A stretch of 64,000 bases of DNA. It comes from Desulfoferula sp040751985. GTDB taxonomy: Bacteria > Desulfobacterota > Desulfarculia > Desulfarculales > Desulfarculaceae. Where the stretch lies: contig JBFMFU010000047.1 of the NCBI GenBank assembly GCA_040751985.1, forward strand, positions 248,001-312,000. The letters run 5' to 3'. Below are positions 26,417 through 33,071 of this stretch, piece by piece. Both the position numbers and the translations under genes were made by a program. The number at the start of each line of letters is the position of its first letter. Position 1 is the first letter of the stretch. The notes beneath the pieces are model-generated. The model was not told the origin of the DNA. It searched no databases and saw only the letters and a list, made by a program, of their open reading frames with translations.

Positions 26417-27934
26417 CTAGGAGTATTTCTCCCGTAACTGGTTCTTGAGCACCTTGCCGGCCGCGTTGCGCGGCAGGGCGGGCACGAACACCACCTTCTT
26501 GGGGATCTTGTACTTGGCCAGCCGGCCCTTCAGGAAGGCCAGCAGCTCCGCGGCGGCCAGCTCCCGGCCGGCCTTGAGCGCCACCACCGCGCAGCCCACC
26601 TCGCCCCACTTGGGGTCGGGCAGGCCGATCACCGCCGCCTCGGAGACCGGCTCCATCTCGAAGATGGCGTTTTCCACCTCGGCCGGGTAAACGTTCTCGC
26701 CGCCGGAGATGAACATGTCCTTCTTGCGGTCCACGATGTACAGGAAGCCCTCGGCGTCCAGGCGGGCCAGGTCGCCGGTGTGGAACCAGCCGTCGCTGAA
26801 GGCCTCCTCATTGGCCTGGGGCCGGTTCCAGTAGCCCTGCATGACGTTGGGGCCCTGCACCAGCAGCTCGCCCACCTGGTCCGGCGGCAGCGTGCGGCCG
26901 TCGGGGCCGGCGATGCGCACCTGCAGGTGGAACATGGGGCGGCCCACCGAGCCCTTCTTGGCCAGGGCCCACTCGCGGTCCAGGGTGGAGATGGAGGGCG
27001 CGGCCTCGCTCATGCCGAAGCCCTGCTGCAGGGTGATGCCCTGGGCCTGGTACTGGTCCACCAGGCTCACCGGCAGGGGCGCGCCGCCGCTCATCCACAC
27101 CCGCAGCTTGTCGAAGGCCTTGGCGTCGAAGGCCGGCGACTGCAGCAGGAACACGTGTATGGCCGGCACCACCAGGCTCAGGGTCACGCCCTCGTCCCGG
27201 AGCAGGCGGATGGTCTGGGCCGGGTCGAAGCTGCGTTGGATGATCACCGTGCCGCCCACGTAGAGCATGGGCAGGGTGAACAGGCCGATGCCGCCGATGT
27301 GGAACATGGGCAGCACCACCAGGTTGCGGTCGGCGGAGGTGAACTCCAGGTCCACCTGCAGATTGACAGCGTTCCACAGGCAGTTGGCCTGGCTGAGCAC
27401 CGCGCCCTTGGGCTTGCCGGTGGTGCCGGCGGTGTACATGATGATGAAGGGCGCCTGTATCTCCACCGGCGGATCCAGCACCGGCTCCTGGGGCGGCTGC
27501 GCGGCCAGCAGGGCCTCGTAGGTCTCGGCCCCCAGCCGGGGCTCGCTTCCCAGAGCCACCAGGTTGACGAAGCGCACCTGTTGCATCACGCCCTGGGCCA
27601 GCTCGGCCAGCTCGGGTTCGAAGACCAGCGAGGCGGTGCCGCTGTCCTGGAGCTGGAAGACCAGCTCCCGGGCGGTGAGCCGCCAATTAAGGGGCACCAG
27701 GATCAGGCCCAGCTTGGCGCAGGCCATGATCACTTCCAGGCACTCCAGGCCGTTGTAGAGCAGCATGGCCAGGCGGTCGCCCTGGCTGAGACCCTTGGCC
27801 TGCAGGGCCCGGGCCAGGCGGTTCACGCGGTGGTTGAGCTGACAATAGGTCAGGCGGCGGTTGCCGTCCACCACCGCCTCTTTGTCCGGGTGGGTCTGCT
27901 CCCGCCTGGTCAGCCAATAGCCGATGCCCTGCAA
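26417..27934 (-). CDS. AMP-forming acyl-CoA synthetase (FadD-like)
   Basis: 505 residues from TTG at 27934, which has GGGGAGGAG about 7 nt upstream; the frame is open for 380 codons further upstream, but that part is only a shadow of the neighbours. Motifs: IIMYTAGTTGKPKG, GFGMSEAAP, GWFHTGDLA, DRKKDMFISGGENVYP, and the Lys in AAGKVLKNQ. First of two synthetases in this operon; they differ enough to activate different acids. It follows the flavoprotein gene by 20 nt. Confidence 0.92.
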   Translation of the reverse strand: MQGIGYWLTRREQTHPDKEAVVDGNRRLTYCQLNHRVNRLARALQAKGLSQGDRLAMLLYNGLECLEVIMACAKLGLILVPLNWRLTARELVFQLQDSGTASLVFEPELAELAQGVMQQVRFVNLVALGSEPRLGAETYEALLAAQPPQEPVLDPPVEIQAPFIIMYTAGTTGKPKGAVLSQANCLWNAVNLQVDLEFTSADRNLVVLPMFHIGGIGLFTLPMLYVGGTVIIQRSFDPAQTIRLLRDEGVTLSLVVPAIHVFLLQSPAFDAKAFDKLRVWMSGGAPLPVSLVDQYQAQGITLQQGFGMSEAAPSISTLDREWALAKKGSVGRPMFHLQVRIAGPDGRTLPPDQVGELLVQGPNVMQGYWNRPQANEEAFSDGWFHTGDLARLDAEGFLYIVDRKKDMFISGGENVYPAEVENAIFEMEPVSEAAVIGLPDPKWGEVGCAVVALKAGRELAAAELLAFLKGRLAKYKIPKKVVFVPALPRNAAGKVLKNQLREKYS

Positions 27935-27954
27935 AGCCGTCTCCTCCCCGTACC

Positions 27955-28530
27955 TCAGGCGTAAAGCTTTTTCATCACCCCGGCCATGTTCTGGGCGAAG
28001 TTGGTCACGTGCAGCATGCCCTCGGCGTCCTTGTCCGCGTCGCGGGCCCCGCCGGCGCCGGCGGTGCCCACGGTCCAGTAGCTGGAGCCGGGCACGGTGA
28101 TGCCATTGATGAAGAACCAGAGCAATAGCTGCGAGAAGGCCAAGTTGTGGCCGGCGCGGCGGGCCACGGTGATGGGGCCGCCCACTTTGTCCTTGAGGAA
28201 CTTGCCGTTCCAGTGGGCCACAAAGGTGGCCCGGGCCAACAGGGCCATCATCTGGGGCACCACCGAGGACAGGTACACCGGCGAGCCCAGGATGATGCCC
28301 TGGGCGTCCTTCATCTTGGCCAGGATCTCGGCGAAGTCGTCGTCTTGCTGGGCGCAGGCGGGCTGCTCCTGGCACTTGTAGCAGCCCAGGCAGGGGTTGA
28401 TCTTCTTGCCGCGCAGGGAGATCAGCTCCGTGGTGAGCCCCTGGCCGGCCAGCACCTCCAGGGCGGTCTGCATGTAGCGCAGGGTGTTGGAGTCCGGGCG
28501 CAGGCTGCCGGCGATGCCGATGACCTTCAC
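27955..28530 (-). CDS. Iron-sulfur flavoprotein (Isf-type, NADPH-dependent FMN reductase fold)
   Basis: 191 residues with a flavodoxin-like fold starting MKVIGIAGSLRPDSNT (FMN phosphate loop). A compact cluster motif Cys47, 50, 53, 59 (PCLGCYKCQEQPAC) is as in archaeal Isf, which binds [4Fe-4S]. A PVYLSSVVPQMMALLAR segment binds the flavin ring. It probably shuttles electrons between ferredoxin and a pathway enzyme, fitting anaerobic redox chemistry in this operon, which lacks a visible acyl-CoA dehydrogenase or ETF. It lies 9 nt after the hydratase gene. Confidence 0.88.
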   Translation of the reverse strand: MKVIGIAGSLRPDSNTLRYMQTALEVLAGQGLTTELISLRGKKINPCLGCYKCQEQPACAQQDDDFAEILAKMKDAQGIILGSPVYLSSVVPQMMALLARATFVAHWNGKFLKDKVGGPITVARRAGHNLAFSQLLLWFFINGITVPGSSYWTVGTAGAGGARDADKDAEGMLHVTNFAQNMAGVMKKLYA

Positions 28531-28539
28531 GGCTCTCTC

Positions 28540-29346
28540 CTAATCCAAGAAGCCCGCGGGCAGCTTGGCGGTGGTCTTGAGCAGGCCTTCTTTGAGCTGG
28601 CGCCGCATCAGCTCCACGAAAAAGCCCTGCTCGAAGCAGCGGGCGAACTCGGCGCTCTCGGCCATCTGGCCCTGCTCCAGGCCGCCGCGCTGGCTGGCGC
28701 GCAGGGCGGCCTTGGCATGGCTCAGGGCGTGCTGCGGCTGGCGCAGCACCTCGGCCAACAGTTCCCGGGCCGCTTCTTTCAATTGGCCGGGGGGCGCGCA
28801 GCGGTTGACCAGGCCCATGGCCGCGGCCTGGGGCCCCTTGTACAGCCGGCCGCTGAGGACCATCTCCATGGCCAGGCCCAGGCCCACCAGGCGGGGCAGG
28901 CGCTGGGTGCCGCCGCCGCCGGGGATGATGCCCACCTTGGTCTCGGGCAGGCCGATGCGGGCCTCGGGCGCGGCCACGCGCAGGTCGCAGGCCAGGGCGA
29001 ATTCGTAGCCGCCGCCGAAGCACAGGCCGTTGATGGCCGCCAAGAGAATCAGGGGGCTGGCCTCCAGGCGCTCGCACAGGGCCTGCACCCTCCGGGAGAA
29101 GGCCTGGGCCTCATGCGGGCTGCACTGTATCATCTCGATGCCGTCGGCCCCGCCGATGAAGTACTCCTGGCCGGCGCCGGTGAAGACCACCGCGCGCAGC
29201 CCCGCGGCCTCCATCTGCTCCAGGGCCAGGTGCAGCTCGGCCATCAGGGGCGTGTTCAGGGAGTTGCGGTCGCCGGGGCGGTTGATGCTCACCCAGCCGA
29301 TCTCCGCCTCGCTCTCTACGATCAGGTGCCTGTATTCCGGGGCCAT
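28540..29346 (-). CDS. Enoyl-CoA hydratase/isomerase (crotonase family)
   Basis: 268 residues. The oxyanion-hole segments are present (GGADGIEM, NGLCFGGGYEFALACD). Both catalytic Glu of true hydratases are kept: one in GGGYEF, one in LPETKVGIIPGGGGTQRLPR. The ATG at 29346 has GCGAGGCGAGC upstream. The gene was once 16 nt behind the SDR gene and is now about 270 nt away because a MITE inserted between them; its own ribosome site survived. It catalyses hydration of an enoyl-CoA in the cytoplasm. Confidence 0.92.
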   Translation of the reverse strand: MAPEYRHLIVESEAEIGWVSINRPGDRNSLNTPLMAELHLALEQMEAAGLRAVVFTGAGQEYFIGGADGIEMIQCSPHEAQAFSRRVQALCERLEASPLILLAAINGLCFGGGYEFALACDLRVAAPEARIGLPETKVGIIPGGGGTQRLPRLVGLGLAMEMVLSGRLYKGPQAAAMGLVNRCAPPGQLKEAARELLAEVLRQPQHALSHAKAALRASQRGGLEQGQMAESAEFARCFEQGFFVELMRRQLKEGLLKTTAKLPAGFLD

Positions 29347-29366
29347 GCTCGCCTCGCGTTTTCTAG

Positions 29367-29620
29367 CCCGGACATTTCATGAAGGCCGGGCGTCCGGCTT
29401 CGCCAGCCCCCGGCATACTGTGTTGCCGGCTTCGCTCGCGCCTCGATGTAGCTTCGGCTACACCTGCGGCGCTCGCTCGCCGGACGCCTTGTCTGCCGGC
29501 GGCTGGCTGTGCCGGGCCAGGGGGCAAACTGTACCCGGCCGATTGCAATGACTTTCCCCAACCACCGCGTAAATAAAGTCTAAACAACAAATACCGCCCA
29601 ACCCTCATGAAATATCCGGG
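29367..29620. mobile_element. 254-bp MITE with 16-bp terminal inverted repeats and CTAG target duplication
   Basis: The ends CCCGGACATTTCATGA (29367-29382) and the complement of CCCGGATATTTCATGA (29605-29620) match at 15 of 16 positions. Direct repeats CTAG flank the element at 29363-29366 and 29621-29624. It holds no gene. The interior folds strongly: a 10-bp stem GGCGTCCGGC (29389-29398) with GCCGGACGCC (29479-29488), and inside it TGTAGC-TTCG-GCTACA (29447-29462). Four-bp duplications and C-rich ends would fit an IS1380-type transposase acting in trans; the family is a guess. Removing it and one CTAG restores a 16-nt SDR-to-hydratase spacer. Confidence 0.8.
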
Positions 29621-30358
29621 CTAGATCACCAGCCCGCCGTTGGGGCTGAGCACCTGTCCGGTGATGAAGTCGGCCTCGGCCGAGGCCAAAAAGGCCACCA
29701 GCCCGGCCACCTCCTGGGGCAGGCCCAGCCGGCGCAGGGGCGTCTTCTTGACGATGCGCTCGGCAAAGCCCGCCGGCAGTCCGGCCAGCATGGACGTCTC
29801 CACGTAGCCGGGGGCCACCACGTTGACCCGGATGTTGTGCCGGGCCGCCTCCACGGCCAGGCTGCGGGCCAGCAGGTTCACCCCGCCCTTGGCCGCGGAG
29901 TAGGCCACGGCGCCGGGGCTGGGGGTCAGGGAGGCCACCGAGGAGAACAGCACGATGCGGCCGCCGCCGCCCGCGGCCATCAACCGCACCGCCTCCCGGG
30001 CGCAGTAGAAGGCGCCGTCCAGGTTCACGGCCATCAGGCGCCGCCACTGCTGGTCGCCGATGTCTTCGATGAAGGCGGTGTCCCCCAGTATGGCCGCGGT
30101 GTGCACCAGCATGTCAAGGCCGCCCAGGGAGGCGCGCGTAGCATTGAACAGGGCCTTCACCGACGCCGGGTCGGCCACGTCCACGGCCAGGGCCGCGGCC
30201 CCCGGGCCCATCTCCGCCGCCGCGGCCTGGGCGGCGGCCAGGTCCAGGTCCGCCACCAGCACCCGGGCCCCGCCGGCGGCCAGGCGCAGGGCCGCGGCCC
30301 GGCCCATGCCCGAGCCGCCGCCGGTGACCAGCACCCGCTCGATGGCCTGCGTGTGCAC
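29621..30358 (-). CDS. Short-chain dehydrogenase/reductase, 3-hydroxyacyl-CoA dehydrogenase-like
   Basis: 245 residues, classical SDR: TGGGSGMG cofactor loop (12-19), an Asp after beta-2 (VADLDL) favouring NAD, an AAIL segment where NAG is usual, catalytic Ser in FSSVAS and YSAAK. Start GTG at 30358 with GGGGAGGT 9 nt upstream. Its TAG stop lies inside the CTAG duplication of the adjoining MITE, so the protein was left intact by the insertion. First gene of the 13-gene operon. It probably oxidises the 3-hydroxyacyl-CoA made by the hydratase. Confidence 0.9.
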   Translation of the reverse strand: MHTQAIERVLVTGGGSGMGRAAALRLAAGGARVLVADLDLAAAQAAAAEMGPGAAALAVDVADPASVKALFNATRASLGGLDMLVHTAAILGDTAFIEDIGDQQWRRLMAVNLDGAFYCAREAVRLMAAGGGGRIVLFSSVASLTPSPGAVAYSAAKGGVNLLARSLAVEAARHNIRVNVVAPGYVETSMLAGLPAGFAERIVKKTPLRRLGLPQEVAGLVAFLASAEADFITGQVLSPNGGLVI

Positions 30359-30389
30359 CTGGCTAATACCTCCCCGTTGACTAGATTAT

Positions 30390-30408
30390 GATAGGTGAAC
30401 CACCTGTC
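30390..30408. promoter_or_regulatory. Candidate TetR operator upstream of the SDR-led operon
   Basis: Dyad GATAGGTG-AAC-CACCTGTC, one mismatch across 8-bp arms. It overlaps a -10-like TATCAT on the minus strand (30388-30393) and lies 32 nt before the SDR start, between it and the TetR gene. Position and symmetry suit repression by the neighbouring TetR protein. Confidence 0.45.
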
Positions 30409-30509
30409 AGAAAATCATGCTTCGGCCGCGGCTCTCCTGTCAAGGGCAAATATGGACCCCGGCCCATTTTGGGTCATTTAAGGCTTTACTTATTGATATA
30501 GCTTTGTTT

Positions 30510-31787
30510 TCAGGAAACAGGCCCGGCCGGGTCCAGGCCGTGCAGCACAAACTCCACCGCCTCGGCCAGCAGCGGCGCCGGCACCTCGGCATAGGGCGAA
30601 GAGTTCCAGATGAGCCACTTGAGGCCGATCATGTGGTTGAAGCCCATGAGCGAGCGCACCACGAAGGAGGCGGGCAGATCGCGCAGTTGCCCCTGGGCCA
30701 CGCCGCGTCGCACGTAGTCCAGGTAGTTGTTGGCCATGCGGCTGTAGTACATCTTGGCCGCCTGGGGGCTGATGGCCTCGGACTCGGCCACCACCCGGTA
30801 CAGCTCGCGGTGGTGGCGGATGAAGCGGTAGAAGGCCAGCATACCCTCGCGCTCGGCGTCGCGGCGGTCGCGCAGGCCCTGGGTGGCCCGGCGCAGCTCT
30901 TGGCGCAGGGAGCTGCTCTGGAAGGCGATGACCCCCTCCAGCAGCTCCAGCTTGCTCTTGAAGTGCACGTAGAAGGTGCCCTGGGCCACGCCGGCCTCGC
31001 GGGTGATGTCGGCGATGGAGGCCCGGTTGTAGCCCAGCTGGCCGAAGATGCGCTCGGCGGCCTGGAAGATGGCCTGGCGGGTCTTCTGCCCCTGGCTCAG
31101 CTCGGCGGCGGCCTGGTCGGCGGCGGCGGCCGCGGGTGGGGAGGCCGCGGCGGGGTCGCCCGGACCGGGCCAGGGGCTGGGGCCCATGATGCCGCGGCGG
31201 ATCAGGTCTACGGTCAGCTCCACGCCCTGGGCCAGGCTGTAGGCCTGGATCTTGGCCCCCCAGTCCGGGAAGAAGAAGTGGGCCATGCCCATCAGCCCGT
31301 AGGCGAAGAGGTTGGGGTCGATGGGCCGGATGTTGCCGGCGGCGGCCTGGTCGCGCACGAAGCCGCGCAGGAAACGGGCCATGGAGTCGTAGTAGGCGAT
31401 GGTGACCGGGTCGATCAGCTCCAGCTCGCCCAGGATGCGGTGCAGGGCGTAGTGCTCGCGGGTGTGGCTGAACAAAAGCTCCACGGCCAGGTGCAGCCGC
31501 CCGGCCAGGTCCTGGCCCTCCAGCGCCAGGCCGCGGGCCCGCTCCCAGAAGCCGGCGATGGCCTGGTCGGCCAGCTCCAGGAGCACCTGCTCCTTGTTGT
31601 GGAAGTACTGGTAGAAGGTGCCCTGGGCCACGCCGCAGCGCCGGCTGATCTCCGAGACGCTGGCGGCGAACACCCCCTGCTGGTTGAACACCTCCAGGGC
31701 CGCCTGCAGCAGGGCGGCCCGGGTGTTGCGGCCCTTGGCGGTCAGGGCCCGGGCCCCGCGGGGCCCGTTGTCGTGCGGGCTGGGCAT
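30510..31787 (-). CDS. Tandem (double) TetR-family transcriptional regulator
   Basis: 425 residues from the ATG at 31787; the frame is open further upstream but becomes AT-rich and non-coding in character. It contains two complete TetR units. The first has its helix-turn-helix at about 20-65 (VSEISRRCGVAQGTFYQYF) and an effector domain to about 215. An Ala/Pro-rich linker follows, then a second helix-turn-helix at about 245-290 (IADITREAGVAQGTFYVHF) and a second effector domain. The recognition segments share GVAQGTFY, so one chain may bind both halves of a dyad. It likely represses the CoA-ester operon downstream. The IS element inserted about 90 nt upstream, leaving a TATATT -10-like box (31835-31840) intact. 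No convincing ribosome site for the chosen ATG. Confidence 0.85.
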   Translation of the reverse strand: MPSPHDNGPRGARALTAKGRNTRAALLQAALEVFNQQGVFAASVSEISRRCGVAQGTFYQYFHNKEQVLLELADQAIAGFWERARGLALEGQDLAGRLHLAVELLFSHTREHYALHRILGELELIDPVTIAYYDSMARFLRGFVRDQAAAGNIRPIDPNLFAYGLMGMAHFFFPDWGAKIQAYSLAQGVELTVDLIRRGIMGPSPWPGPGDPAAASPPAAAAADQAAAELSQGQKTRQAIFQAAERIFGQLGYNRASIADITREAGVAQGTFYVHFKSKLELLEGVIAFQSSSLRQELRRATQGLRDRRDAEREGMLAFYRFIRHHRELYRVVAESEAISPQAAKMYYSRMANNYLDYVRRGVAQGQLRDLPASFVVRSLMGFNHMIGLKWLIWNSSPYAEVPAPLLAEAVEFVLHGLDPAGPVS

Positions 31788-31879
31788 CAAGTCATGGTCT
31801 GCAATTATGAATGCTCTCTCAGAACTAGCCCAAGAATATACACGAAGCTCTACTCCGGGTCTAGGCCCGGCCCAGGCTC

Positions 31880-31898
31880 GGTAGTGGGTCAGTTTGAA
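31880..31898 (+). repeat. Left terminal inverted repeat of the IS1-type element
   Basis: Nineteen bases identical to the complement of 33897-33915; preceded by the target duplication CCAGGCTC. Confidence 0.95.
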
Positions 31899-31938
31899 AT
31901 AAGCTGACCTTGCATCGCCCATGCTTACGCGCTAAAGT

Positions 31939-32184
31939 ATGGGCATGGAAAAGAACAAAGGCAAAAAGAGGCCCCGAGACATCAACCAGCTAGCAGCCTC
32001 AATCCTAGAGGATGCCACAGACCCCAAGCCCGAAGCTCCCGCCGATGATGGTAAGAATCCCCATGCCGTGGCTTTGGGCAGGCTGGGCGGCCAGAAGGGC
32101 GGTGCAGCCCGCGCAAAGAAGCTGTCTGCCAAGCGCCGCAAAGAAATAGCCAAAAAAGCGGCTGAGGCTAGGTGGGGGAAATAA
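31939..32184 (+). CDS. Small basic Lys/Ala-rich protein (histone H1-like / RNA-binding-like), IS passenger
   Basis: 81 residues (79 if the second ATG at 31945 is used). An N-terminal RPRDINQLAASILEDAT segment leads through an acidic linker to a basic half with ALGRLGGQKGGAARAKKLS and IAKKAAEARWGK. This domain is common in bacterial accessory DNA and is often labelled histone H1-like; the function is unproven. A TAAAGT box at 31933-31938 stands 7 nt before the second ATG, so a leaderless transcript is possible. No clear ribosome site. It lies 41 nt inside the left repeat. Confidence 0.75.
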   Translation: MGMEKNKGKKRPRDINQLAASILEDATDPKPEAPADDGKNPHAVALGRLGGQKGGAARAKKLSAKRRKEIAKKAAEARWGK

Positions 32185-32218
32185 TACTAACCTCGCCAAC
32201 CGTATAGCCCATATCTTG

Positions 32219-32235
32219 TGCCCGAGTTTCGGGCA
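32219..32235 (+). terminator. Short hairpin after the 81-residue passenger gene
   Basis: TGCCCGA-GTT-TCGGGCA, a perfect 7-bp stem 34 nt past the stop, followed by a weakly T-rich ATTATTTT. A modest terminator candidate. Confidence 0.4.
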
Positions 32236-32286
32236 AACACATTATTTTGCACTGTAAAAAAATTTGTTGGGGATGGTGTTGCTTTT

Positions 32287-32331
32287 CTGCTAGGGTGTGT
32301 TATGTTTGTTCTAGCAACTAAACCCTAGCAG
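32287..32331. repeat. 10-bp inverted repeat before the 133-residue passenger gene
   Basis: CTGCTAGGGT (32287-32296) and ACCCTAGCAG (32322-32331) are perfect complements, 25 nt apart; the right arm abuts the AGGGG ribosome site of the gene starting at 32341. A further CTAGC lies in the loop. It could be an operator for that protein or an mRNA hairpin that masks its ribosome site. Confidence 0.55.
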
Positions 32332-32340
32332 GGGTCTCAG

Positions 32341-32742
32341 ATGGTTGACGAAAGCAAAGACGTTGTTGATATTTTAAAGCAACAAGAATCCCACCACAAA
32401 AAAAGACTGGCATATCATCAAGACCAGATAGCCCGCATACAAAAAGCTATTTCTGCGCTTTGCGATGAATCGTCTCCTAGTCTGGCCGGCCTGCTACGGG
32501 AAGTCGTTGAACAAGATGCTTATCCCTGGTCGGAATCTATCAGCGAAATAGCGCAACGGCTTGGCCAATTTAAATTGGCCGAAATGCGGAAGCATCTTGC
32601 GGAGGCAGGGCTGCCCGCCATGGATGATAAATATTATGGCGTTATCCAAGGCACCTTGAGTCGCAAGGTCTCAAGCGGAGAACTGAAAAGGGTAAAGAAA
32701 GGTTTCTATGAGGTGGTAGTTAAGAAAGAACCTGAAAAATAA
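32341..32742 (+). CDS. 133-residue hypothetical protein, coiled coil plus winged-helix-like domain, IS passenger
   Basis: ATG at 32341 with AGGGG six nucleotides upstream. Residues 1-45 form a charged coiled coil (HHKKRLAYHQDQIARIQKAI). Residues 50-130 look like a small winged helix: ISEIAQRLGQFKLAEMRKHL suits a helix-turn-helix and the end (LSRKVSSGELKRVKKGFYEV) suits a wing, as in replication- or restriction-associated DNA-binding domains. I do not recognise a named family. Codon use is AT-richer than the host genes. It could regulate the element, perhaps through the inverted repeat just upstream. Confidence 0.7.
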   Translation: MVDESKDVVDILKQQESHHKKRLAYHQDQIARIQKAISALCDESSPSLAGLLREVVEQDAYPWSESISEIAQRLGQFKLAEMRKHLAEAGLPAMDDKYYGVIQGTLSRKVSSGELKRVKKGFYEVVVKKEPEK

Positions 32743-32746
32743 AACA

Positions 32747-32778
32747 ACATCCGGCGCTGCTGCAACAGCGCCGGATGT
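32747..32778. terminator. 13-bp hairpin between the 133-residue gene and the tRNA
   Basis: ACATCCGGCGCTG (32747-32759) pairs perfectly with 32766-32778, loop CTGCAA. On the minus strand it is followed by a T-rich tract (TGTTTTATTTTT), giving a good terminator in that direction; on the plus strand it has no T run but separates the gene from the tRNA 8 nt later. Confidence 0.6.
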
Positions 32779-32786
32779 CTCGATAT

Positions 32787-32876
32787 GGAAGCTTGGGCGA
32801 GTGGTTTAAGCCGTCCGATTTAGGATCGGATATACTCCGTGCCGGGGTATCGTGGGTTCGAATCCCACAGCTTCCG
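32787..32876 (+). tRNA. Class II tRNA, anticodon UAG (Leu codon CUA) on a serine-like body
   Basis: 90 nt that fold fully: acceptor GGAAGCT/AGCTTCC; D arm GGC/GCC with GAGTGGTTTAA; anticodon stem TCCGA/TCGGA with loop TTTAGGA, giving anticodon TAG; a 21-nt variable arm with an 8-bp stem ATACTCCG/CGGGGTAT; T arm GTGGG-TTCGAAT-CCCAC. The discriminator base is G (32876) and no CCA is encoded. The anticodon means leucine, but G73 and the long variable arm are serine features; bacterial leucine tRNAs have A73 and arms of about 12-15 nt. Charging identity is therefore uncertain. It lies inside the IS element. Confidence 0.88.
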
Positions 32877-32885
32877 ATTTTCCTT

Positions 32886-32953
32886 GCGGCTGGCGTGGTG
32901 CGGGAGTGGGCTCTCCATCCTGACTCCCGAGGGTTCGACTCCTTCCAGCCGCT
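32886..32953 (+). pseudogene. tRNA-like sequence with 8-bp acceptor stem, probably a degenerate tRNA
   Basis: It starts 10 nt after the class II tRNA. GCGGCTGG (32886-32893) pairs with CCAGCCGC (32945-32952), an 8-bp acceptor-like stem. A T-arm-like AGGG-TTCGACT-CCTT is adjacent, giving an 8/4 geometry. The middle holds a 7-bp stem CGGGAGT/ACTCCCG with a 15-nt loop, not a normal D plus anticodon arm. At 68 nt it is short. It is either a deleted tRNA or a structured RNA of another kind. Confidence 0.45.
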
Positions 32954-33036
32954 CCTCAATCAATATATAACAACAAAAAAGAGAAAAAGCAAAAAAAACA
33001 AGAAAAGGGAAAAATATATTAAACTGACTTTTATGC

Positions 33037-33065
33037 TTGACAGCTTAAGCGTGGGGTGTTATCTT
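33037..33065 (+). promoter_or_regulatory. Transposase promoter, possibly giving a leaderless mRNA
   Basis: Perfect TTGACA (33037-33042), 17-nt spacer, TATCTT (33060-33065). The expected start of transcription falls at about 33072, the A of the transposase ATG. Only a weak GGA precedes that ATG, so leaderless translation is plausible. Confidence 0.6.
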
Positions 33066-33071
33066 GGAATC

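Noticed and set aside
29322..29608. Short open frames in both strands between the hydratase and SDR genes
   Set aside because: They fall inside the hairpin-rich MITE and have no protein-like features.
32787..32876. Amber suppressor tRNA
   Set aside because: The anticodon is 5'-UAG-3', which reads CUA; an amber suppressor would need 5'-CUA-3'.
32775..33071. N-terminal extension of the transposase through the tRNA region
   Set aside because: The frame is open by chance; it covers a folded tRNA and an AT-rich tract, and a good promoter sits just before the ATG at 33072.
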